A stretch of 64,000 bases of DNA, from positions 42,797,402 to 42,861,401 of the forward strand of contig OV121086.1 of assembly GCA_921293015.1 (NCBI GenBank), written 5' to 3'. Of the stretch, positions 1 to 10,700 are shown piece by piece; position 1 is the stretch's first letter, and each line of letters begins with the position of its first letter. Origin of the DNA: Phorcus lineatus. Taxonomy: Eukaryota > Mollusca > Gastropoda > Trochida > Trochidae. Below the pieces are notes generated by a model. That model did not search any database and was not told the origin of the DNA. It saw nothing but the letters and a program-made list of their open reading frames with translations. The translations under genes were made by a program, and so were the position numbers.

Positions 1-149
1 ACCCTGTGGCCCCTAATTAGGGTGTAAGGCACCACGCACTAAACACCTTTATTAATCTTCTTCACAACTCCTTCTTCACAAAAGCTGATCGTGTATCTAG
101 TTAACGGGGTTTTAATTAAGAGTTGGTGACGCCCTCGCCCCTAATAAGA

Positions 150-1774
150 GAAACAGGGGCTACGCTCTATAGACATTTTTTCATAAGGTCAGGATATCTT
201 ATGACATAGCCCGTTGTCCGTCGTAACTTATAACCTTTTTTACTTCCCCTCAGAAACGGCTGCACTCTTAATGTACCATAGACGTAGGTTATCCGAATTT
301 GTACATATGAGACATTTTAAGAGGAACACTTTAGTTTGAAGACTCAAATTAATAACGATGGTTTTAATCTTTATTATTGGCATGGCAGGTTTTCCACCCT
401 CAAATTTTCTTTCTTTAATTTTCAAGAAACCAGAGATGCTGGGTATCTTAAATTTTAAATTTTTTAGGATGTAAATAATTTCATTCCGAGGCAGCGGTGC
501 ACATATACGTGTAGTTATGGTGATTCACAGAAACCAAAACTTGCTCACGTAAGAAGCTGATTTTTTCACAATGACGTCTTGGTTTTTCAAGAACGAAGTT
601 TGTGGATTTAGTCTCGACCGCCTTTCAATGACTGTAGAACAGTTTATAAGGAAAAATAAAGATGAAATGGTCAGCAATGGTGTGGCACTTTTAATCTGCA
701 GTTTACTATCAGTGAACACATAGTAGCTAGTAGCAAATGGGGAGTCAGAATATCGAGATAGGATGTTGATGAGAAAGCATAATTAAAAAGCGTTTAACGC
801 TTACACAGAGTATTTCCACAAGATAGAGGAGATAAAATATAAAAGAGTGAAAAGGAATGAAAATGTTGTCATTCCCTAACAGCTATTTGTTTAAAAGAAT
901 CTGGTTTTTTATTTTATAAACTGATTTAAGGAATGATTTGGATTTATTGATTTTCTTCAAATTTTATTTTAAAATATCTCCTATGCACTGACAGTTGACT
1001 ATTTCGGTGATTTATTTTCACTTTTTGGGCCAACGTGTATGAAACGTAATCTTGAACATGAACAATACAAAGGCTGGTGAGCTACAAAGCCCACGGCTCT
1101 ATTCAAATAAGTTGCTTATGTTTTTACCCAGTTTTCTAAATAAAATGATTCGGCCATCTACGCTTTGGTGACGTGATTTTATTATTCTGTGAATTACTGT
1201 TGTCGGCAATTTCTTCGTGCTTCTTTGTTAAGGGAAAATTAAAATACTTCTATAATTCTATGGATTATTATCAAAATGCATATTTTAAAAAATCGGGAGA
1301 GGAAGGAAGGAAAACGTTTTTACAAGAGGTAATTTTAAGATTGGCATCTCGCACAAGTAGATACAAGTAAGTGTATCGTCAATCGATGATTATCATTTTG
1401 ATATCTGATAAGTCTTGAATCACACTAGAGTTATGAAAAATAGAGAATACAATGTACATGTGTAAGAGTGCGTCTGATGCTGAAGAGCTATTAGTCAAAT
1501 GTTTCAATCACATTTTCCTTGTATATGTGTATTGACGCTTTAGAAATACAGTTTCACTTATCTCTGATAATGTTACTATTTCTCCAAATTATAGGTATCT
1601 CTATTTTCCCTAGGGCGTTATATTGTCTCATTAGATATTTAAATTTAAAATGTTGCCAATTCAAGTTGATTGACTTTTGAGTTTCGATAGAGCCAAACTC
1701 TAAAATGGTAAGTTTAAAATGGCTAAGTTCAGTACTCGACGATCATCGATCAGAATTGTTTTGTAATCTTTCAG
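150..1774 (+). repeat. Segmentally duplicated intron, copy 1
   Basis: From about 150 to 1774 this intron resembles 58780-60006 of gene 3 in the same order. Landmarks include the block ending CCGAATTTGTACA (about 290 here, 58860 there), the GGGAGTCAG block (740 and 59448), ATGCACTGACA (983 and 59692), and the TTGACG(C/T)TTTAGAAATA block (about 1532 and 59730). About 500 bp at 1010-1520 have no counterpart in the other copy. No coding exon is seen before 1775. Confidence 0.75.
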
Positions 1775-1915
1775 ATTGTGTGGACTACAGATTTGGATCG
1801 AACTGCACAAAAACATGCAACTGCATGAACCCGACAGAAGTGTGTGACAAGACAACAGGACTGTGTGCTACTAGTGGCTGCAGGGAGGGGTGGACAGGGC
1901 GGGACTGTTTAACAC
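1775..1915 (+). CDS. Gene 1 EGF-like exon (type A)
   Basis: A 141-nt exon between a TTTCAG acceptor and a GTGGGA donor, encoding one 8-cysteine module with spacing C-x8-C-x3-C-x-C-x6-C-x6-C-x4-C-x8-C. It is nearly identical to the gene 3 exon at 60007-60147, and the flanking introns are also alike. Its donor GTGGGA is weaker than the GTGAGA of the gene 3 copy. Confidence 0.85.
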
Positions 1916-4900
1916 GTGGGAATACATAGGATAATGAAAACAATCATCATCTACCCCCCTGGGGTTGTAAAGAGTTAAAGATAACGATCAATTTGTAATT
2001 ATCAAAAAATCAAATCAACAGCGTAAATACAGCTGCAGAACAAATTTCCAATGTAAAATCATCATGTTTATTTTCAAATCAATTTGCAAAGTAAAGATAC
2101 ATACGGTTTTTACCAAATTACACAAGATAATCAAGAATTCTAATTTTACATTTTTGACCCGTGTTTGACTTAAATTAATGCCAGATGTGTTATTATAGTA
2201 CTATGACTATCATGTTTAAGGATATGCTTTATATTTTCTTCCTTTACTCAACAAATCGTAAGTTTTGCCAAAGCAATGATAAGAAACGTAGAACATAAGC
2301 GAAGGACATATATATTTGCACCAAGATCCAAGAGAAACGTGTAAATCTACATGGCATAACATAGTTGTCAACTGTTATAATGACACTAAAATGTACAATG
2401 TAACACTGGAGTCTGTGTGAGACAGAACATGTCGGTATACGGTCTCACTGCCCTTATGTGATGTAATTCTAGCCACAAAACAAGTGCATATTATTGTTTT
2501 GTGTACAATTTACCTAACAGCAATTTTCATTGAAAAAAACAAGCTGACGTATCGTTATGTAGAGGTGAGATTCTGACCAGATGCACTAACTGACTGAATT
2601 GTTATGGGCATGTCCTCGAATAACTATGAGCATTTTCTGTCGTTGTGCCTATAAACGGGTATATATGCTACTGGGCCTTGGGTCTTCTCATCCCCAAATT
2701 CAACCATCCAGGAGGGATACCTTTTAATGTATGTACGAAGCTATACGACACGATGGTGTGGTCGACTGTAGATTACGGTGCCGGTATGTGGGGGACTAGT
2801 GAAGAGTACTCTGTCAACGGTCTTCATCACATAGCTGTCAGATTCTTTATGCGCATCGGAAAATACAGCCTAACCATGTGTAAATGGTGATATTTAAGGC
2901 AATTTAAGACAATTTTCATTGGCGCAACTTTGTTAGCAATGTCATTTATTTGATCATTCCAAGTACAGTCATGCTGTAAAATAAGGCCTTAAAATGTTAA
3001 TTGGCTCTTAACCGAGTGAGTCTATGATATTTCCATTCATGGTGAGATCTGGCGTTTGAATTGGATGTATCTTTCGGGTAGAACGAAAGGATTCTGTCTT
3101 CTATATAAACTAAAAAATATATTCCATATAAACAATAAACAGGAGCTGTCCGAATACTGAGCCCTGGGGCACTCAAGCAAAAATAGTTTTTTATCAGATC
3201 GGAAACTATTAATTACAACACATTAGTTTTTATTAAAACGATGACTCTCAAACCACTTTAACAAGGTACCCTGTATACCAAATCTTTTAAACTTATGTAT
3301 GAAGCCAAACTCTATAAAAATCTTTAGTTACATCTAAAAAAACAGCTTTTATCTTCTACTGCTCGGGCTATGAAATCATATAACTATGTCAGTTGATTAA
3401 CATTACAGTATCCTGAACCTTGGTAAGGGATAGGTTAAAAACTTTTGTAAGAGGCGCCGCTAAACTTTTGGCGTTCATTTTAAGGAATATGTTGCTTAAA
3501 CCAGTTGCTTTTGTCTACAGACAAAAGAATATCGCAAACTTCATGTGTATTGAAATACAAGTCACATGGGGGGGGGGGGGTTATTAATGTCTGAGATAAC
3601 TTCTTCAATATGTTTGTCAGGGTATGTGATTTTAATTTGGTTTGTGAAGTATTCATTCATAATGTTAGCAATTTCAGTGCTTTCGTCGTACAGTGTATTA
3701 TCATGGAAAACAGGAGGAAATGCGCACGCTTCCTGTGAATTTTTGCTTTTGGTGAAATTTTTAATAAGGCGCCACTAGATTTTTGTCCCATAATTCTCGT
3801 TCTTAAATTCATCAATTTTGTCTGTGTACAATTGTTTTGCATTTCTAACTGAAGAAACATCTTTATTTAAGAAATAGAGTAGCCCCAACCATCATGTGTT
3901 TTGCAATAATGTATAGTTTTGCCCTGAACTATTATAGTTAAAGCACGAGTAAAGTGAATTAAAAAAAATGTTTTTCAAAATAAAGTTAATAAGTGATACA
4001 TGTGTTCTTAAAATAAAAGGACATGTATTTAACAATATTTCCTGGAGTATTTAGCTCTTTAATCATAAACTATCTTGTTTATGTTTAGTGTTTGTTTATT
4101 GCGTCAGTCTGCATAATCCTTTGATTATTCGAATGTTCTTGCCAAGTTGCAATGTCGTTTAGTGTACAACTTGCTTTAACCGCTACTCAATGATCAAATA
4201 CAATATTGTATGGAACAGATTTTCCACTGAGATTTGAATTCCAAGAACATTAAGCTCCAATAACAAGAAACACGTTTTATTTCAGTTTGTGTTGGGACAT
4301 ATGGCTACAACTGTAACAAGACATGTGGCCAGTGTTTAGGAGGGGTTGCCTGTCACCCAGAGACTGGAGAATGTCCAGGTGGATGTCATACGGATTATGA
4401 AGGTCCAGGATGCCAGACTAAGAGTGGTAAGTTGACATTTCTTAAAAGTGTTAATAAGAAGTGTTTTAGTCATATATCGTGCAATCTATTGGTCAGTACC
4501 ATTAATAGACTCTTATTACTCAAATATCAGTTTAATGATACAGAATCACACCAGGTTCATGACTTCATTCTTAAGTCACTGAGAAAAGAAGACAACTACA
4601 CGTGAATTTACATTCAAACTTCTTTCAAAAACTTAAAACAAATAGCTGTTATAATGCTGAAAGCACGTTAAACCCTACTTAGTCACTCTCAAACATCAAT
4701 GTTGGAATAGCACTCGTCACTTCGGCCAATGAATCGTTGACATGAATGGCAACGACTGGGCCACTTTGGTGTTTTTTATGTTAGTGAATTTATTTCTGAT
4801 GACATGTATGGACACACTTTTATTGATCTATCGTCAAAGTATTTATACTATAGGTATACAATAGAGCTGTATAAATATTTGGCGACAAGATAGAGACTAA

Positions 4901-7678
4901 AACATCGTTTTAAAACGAGGATTTTATGTTTAAATTGTACGCTAACAGCTTAAGACACAGAGGTTCAAATTTTGACTTATTTTACTTAAAATTGACCTTT
5001 TATAAAATTAGGAAAGATTACTTCTGGACTTTTGCACTCGTATATCGTATTTATATGTCGAGGTAAACATATTTTTCAAAATTGAACAAAGTCGGTTAAG
5101 AGATTTAGAAAAAGTTCTCGAGCTGTCATATAGAAAAACAAGACAACAATAGACGCTTCAGTTACTGAAGCTTGCTCAAAAAACCTGACTATTGCAACGT
5201 GCGGTTTTGAAAACCACCCTTTTTCACACACAAAAGTGCATCGAGATCATTCATCATTCAATTAGATGATGCATACCTTGATCAATTATTTCTCACATCT
5301 CAAAATGACTACCAACCCTTGCGTTAGCACCACTCCACCTTTTGAACATCTTGATGGCCAAAGGGTTGGAAATCTTGCTAAGTGCCAGTAAATCGAGCAC
5401 TTTCTAAAAACATGTCAGTTGGCAAACATTTTGCTTGTAATGAGCACATTTCATGATAAATGGATAAATTATTGAGATATACAGAGAGAAGCAATGCTCT
5501 GCGGTAGTATGGAAGGAAATAGTAGCATGTGGCACCAGCAGTCCAAAAAGTCGAACTCACACAAGTTTTTAAAATGTTTGTTTAATGTCTAATATTTTTT
5601 AAATTCTACATTTGTTCGATTCTGATATTACCCAAGATGATTTTAAAAGTAAAATGAAATGTAATACAACAAACCTTAACAAAACATATACATATTGGTC
5701 AGTGGAACATTGAAGTACATACTTGAACTTGATAACTGAATCTAAAGCAATGTAGAAATGTATGCACAACACCTTCAACCAAAGATGCGCATCCCTTCCA
5801 GAAAGTTCTTTTTTTGTGTGTGTAAATGTTGATAGTCGTAATTCTCATAAATGTAGTAAATATACAGGAAAAGTGTATGTCATATGTCAACCGTTCTTGA
5901 GTAAACAAGCTAAGTTTCCTTTGGACGTAGATGCTTTAATCAATATTAATCATTTCGAAACCAATGGGGCGCACCTCTCCCAAATAAGTTCTGTATACGC
6001 CCCTGACCAATACATTGTCCATCAATGGAACGTAGCTCAAATCACACCTGTTCTGATTATATATTAGTCAGTTTGAATTTTGAGTACTGATGAAACTTGA
6101 CCTGATGATCCTCAGTTCTCTCCTACACGTGGGTATGTGCTTCTTTGGACGCTTGTCAAACATTAACCGTGCAAAACCGTGCAAAACGTTGATTACAATC
6201 ATCCAAAAGACATTTGACAGATCGGGGTGAAAGGGGATAGAGATAATATGGGAAAAGACGGATACAGTGAGAGACACAGCAGGTTTAAGAACGACTAAAA
6301 TTGAGGTAAGCTTTTACCAGTCGACCTGTCCAGCTATCCAGGAGCAAGTAAGCTCAAGCTGGCATAGCACCCAGACCTTCACATCAAGTAAAGGTATTGA
6401 GGCAAGTGGTTCGATAAATTTTGTAAAGCATCTGAATAAATATTGAACCACTTAACCCTTCATATTATCATCAGCTGTTATCACCACATTTATAAATCAG
6501 CTGTTTTATTTTCTTGGACCAGAATGACCAAAAACAGTTCTAATGTAAAGGTACTTCCGTCGCTCCTTCTGTACGATGGCGCTAGAGAACCCCCTCAATC
6601 ACAAGCATTGTTATAGAATCCCCGTCTGAATGGTTGCTGTCAACAAGGAAATGTATAGATTTTCTTGTTGGCAGCAAAATAAACCCGTTTGTATCGAGGG
6701 TATTAGTGAAGGTTTATCTGAGTGTTTGACTTCGATTGTCACGTAGAGGTTCATAGGCTCGGATATCTGCAGCATGTAATCTTCTCATTACGGGGTTCCT
6801 TTGGATCTGGTGTATAAGTGCCGTTGCTGCCATTGCAGTCATTGTCACGAACCTGTAACAGAGATAAAGAACCTGTATGTAGTTGGCGTTTTAACTCTTG
6901 GTCTGCTACTACACGGAAGATCAACCATCTGGCCAATCTGCTGGAATCGTCTGAAAGGGTTCATGATGCTTTTTTGTTTGCAGGCAGTCTTGCAATGTGA
7001 CTGTTGGTTGTTCGTGGCATTCTTTCCGCATTTTTGCTTTCTTTAGCTGGGAATGTGTGTTAAAAATCTTATCTTGTTCAGGACATACACTGTATCTGTT
7101 TTAATTTTTCGTTAATAGATCGTCAGTTGTTAGTCAATGAATACAGACAATATTGATTTGCTGTCTGCTCAGTGATTTTTTAAGGCTTACTTTTTTTAAA
7201 CGATTTGAATATTTAAATGAGTCTGTAAAAATGTTGCTGTAAGGATTAACACAACAATACGTTGAATATAATTATGACTATCTCTAAACTAACATTTGTA
7301 ATACAGTGTGCAAAGAAGGCACATATGGGCACGCCTGCTCTGGGACCTGTGGACGATGTCTCAAGAAGGAAGTATGTTACAAGCAGGGAGGGGCGTGTCC
7401 TGATGGGTGTGAAGAGGGCTTTGTAGAGCCGCTCTGTCAAGGTAAGGCTACCTGCATGTGTTAATGTGTGATTAAACAAAATGATCATTATGTACGCAAA
7501 ACTATTACATGTGTTTTTTCTCTAATCAGAATGAAGGACTTTTGATCTGTTAAACTTAAGTACTGGGAGAACAACTTTATTTCAAAATAGCATTGTAATG
7601 CAACCTTCTAATAAAAGCTGGTAATACAATGTAAACACTTACAAACATACTTACATACCGTCATACATACATACATAC

Positions 7679-7725
<47 letters not shown>

Positions 7726-10700
7726 CATACCGCCATACATACACAGAGTCAGTCATACATACGTACAGTCCTACGTAAAATGTTAAATATAGCGCTTCTG
7801 ATTACTATATAATAAGCACAATCTGAGTCAAATTTATGCTTATGCAGTGGTGACCAAGTGCATTTGAGATTCAAAGCATGACAATTGGACCTCCGATCAA
7901 GGACTTGAATTTAAAATATTCCGCAGGGAGGGTAAAGTTCTTAAAATGATCGATCAACGTATGTCAAATCTAGCTTGCAGAGAAAGACACTATGGATCGG
8001 ATTGTAGAAGATGTGGTCAGTGCTTAGCCAATTCTACTTGTAACAAGCTGACTGGACAATGTCCAGGGGAATGTCAACCTGGATGGAAAGGAAACAAGTG
8101 TCATGAAGGTTTTTCGACAACAATGATAATCTTTTGATCTTTTGAATCAACCTATTGGTCTGTTGCTTATATAATTATGATGAATTGTCACGGATGATGT
8201 TAAGTCCATTTCAATCTCGCATTCAAAATTTTTCTGAATTAAACAAACATGTATGACACCATTTTGGGATTGGATTTACCTTGTTGACTCATTGTGTAAA
8301 GCCAAAAAAACCAGTTATATTTTGGCGATGTCTTTGAGATATGCATAAATTGCAATGACAATTTTGTGTATTCAATTATTTTAAACAATGTTTCATAAAG
8401 CAGTACTTAACACTATCAATGTGATATATATTGTAGATATTTTTTGTTTAGCTGAAACCGCCAAATCTGGCACCATCAAGGTGTTTGACTTTGTTGAGTC
8501 CAAAGCCCCAGCCACTGTTGATGGGAACCCTTCCCTAACACGAGATGGAAACACAAGTCTGGCATCATGCGTCACGGTGACTGGTACGCAGCCATCTTGG
8601 AAAATCACGTTTGACAAGAAACACGCTATCTATGGTGTGGGTATTTACATGCGCATTGTTGGTAAGTGTTGGTATTAATAAGGGTTTAATAATTGATGAA
8701 ATGGTATACCCCAACTGAGTGAAGTGTTGTGTTTTAGTACAATATAAAATATATGGTGGACGCTATTATTTCATTATCGTGGATACTATATTTCGATTTT
8801 TGGATTCAACATATAAACTTATAAATTCTTCATGGTAAAAAACATTGTCAATATTTTGAAAGCGATGTCCCGAAAATGTGTAAGAATATGTAACTGTATA
8901 GTCATTCGCAAATGTCAAGCATTGCTGCAAATATAACATGTTATAAGAAGTGGATATACACCATTTATGCATCTTCTGCTTTTAACTTATTGGTTAGCCA
9001 AAACATAATCTTAAAAAATCATTTCATAAATAATGAATCTTAGATTTAGCATCCTGTCTCAGGTTGAAACGTATACGCTCCCGCTCCACTTACATTTCTG
9101 TCACCTAAACCTCCATGGCTTAGAAACTATCTAAAATAGCCAACCAATAGCATTTCAAACGCGAGCTGGCAATATAGATTGTTTCGCCTTGTTTACAGGT
9201 TTCCTTTTTGGTTGATCATTTGGAAACGAATACAGGTTTCTCAAGGCAGTGTTTTCAAACATTCAAAAGAGCTAAAAGCCACCTGTAGGCTAAAGGCTGT
9301 GGTTGAGTGAATATTATCGCAAACCATTACAATGAATATGTTTGATTGCCTGTATCATACGTATACGCACAACTTTTAGTAGGCTACTATCCCATGCCAC
9401 ATTTAACTGAAGTAGAAGCATGCAATATGTACCCTTTAGCATGTAGCTTTAGGTGATCGATGTCATTGAATAAGAATATGTTTACTTTTTGTCTACAGAC
9501 AATTCCTCTCAAATTAATGTACATGTGGATGGTTCCTTTTGTCACTATGGATTCCTGTATGAAGAAAAAGAAGTACAACATTTCACTCCTTGCCCCGAGC
9601 CAATCGAAGGAAGAAGTGTCATCATATATCTCCAAAATAAGAAGAAGGAAATAAATTTGACTCTCTGTGAAGTAACCGTAATTGGTAATTTAAATGACAT
9701 CAACGTGCTTTTGAAAGACTTTATTTTCAAACAAGCTTTTGATAAATTAAATCTGTCTAGCATTCGAATATGACATAAGTCGAAGTGAACTAATTTCGAA
9801 CAAATTCAGTTTTGAATTGATAAACGTTGCAACTCTGAAAGTAGAGGAGATTTAGGAAGAATATGATTGTGTGATCTTGTATTGTAAGAGATAATGAATT
9901 ACATCTCAGTTTGTTAAAAGTTAACTGTGCATGGTGACAATTATTTCGTAACTGTTATGTGATAGTCATAGAGTGCACTTTAGGAGATTTGATAAAATAC
10001 ACCGAAGAGGGAGGATTTTCTGAATGTGAAACTTCTACATTTCTTACACTTAATCATTAAGGAAATAATTTGATTTCAGTCAGTGATGAGGGAAATGTAC
10101 CCATATTTTCCATCACCCTTTCAATTGTCGGTTTGACAATCATGATGGTCATTGGGGTTATCATCTTCATAGCCATGCGGTAAGAAACATTATAGTTATT
10201 TTTTATATTTCATGACATGAATTACATGATATTAATAAAGTTTACAGTTCGCACCTTGATAAAGTTTCCTTGTGCATCGGAATTTTATGATAGTTAAGCA
10301 ATGTTATTCCTCTTCACTTGACTTAACAAGGTCACATGACCGGTATGACTTCTCCTTAACACAAAACTGGAGATAAAGGTGTAACTTTCGTATTTTATCA
10401 TTTAAACGAATTGAAGGTCCAGACGTCTTTATCGCTGAAGCAATGTGCAGTAGTTAATAACTATCGTATGCTGTTTTCACAATATTGTCCCCCGCCACAA
10501 CGTAGAACAGGGAACTATGAATTCAGCGGCGTCTGTCCGTACGTCCTTACGTACATCCGGATTCTTGTTAACGCGATAACTCATGAAGCTTAACATTTTC
10601 AAGGTCACTATGACACTTTGACCACTTTGTAATACATAGTTAACGCGATAACTCGTAAAGCTTAGCACCTAGAGTGTTCATATTTGGTGGAAAGCTTCAA

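Noticed and set aside
5762..6067. 101-codon open frame in a gene 1 intron
   Set aside because: No recognised motif and intron location. Probably chance or unrecognised repeat sequence.
7640..7760. CRISPR-like regular repeats
   Set aside because: It is a simple CATA microsatellite without spacers; the genome is eukaryotic.
8393..8617. 74-codon minus-strand frame over the gene 1 lectin exon
   Set aside because: Antisense shadow of 8452-8661.
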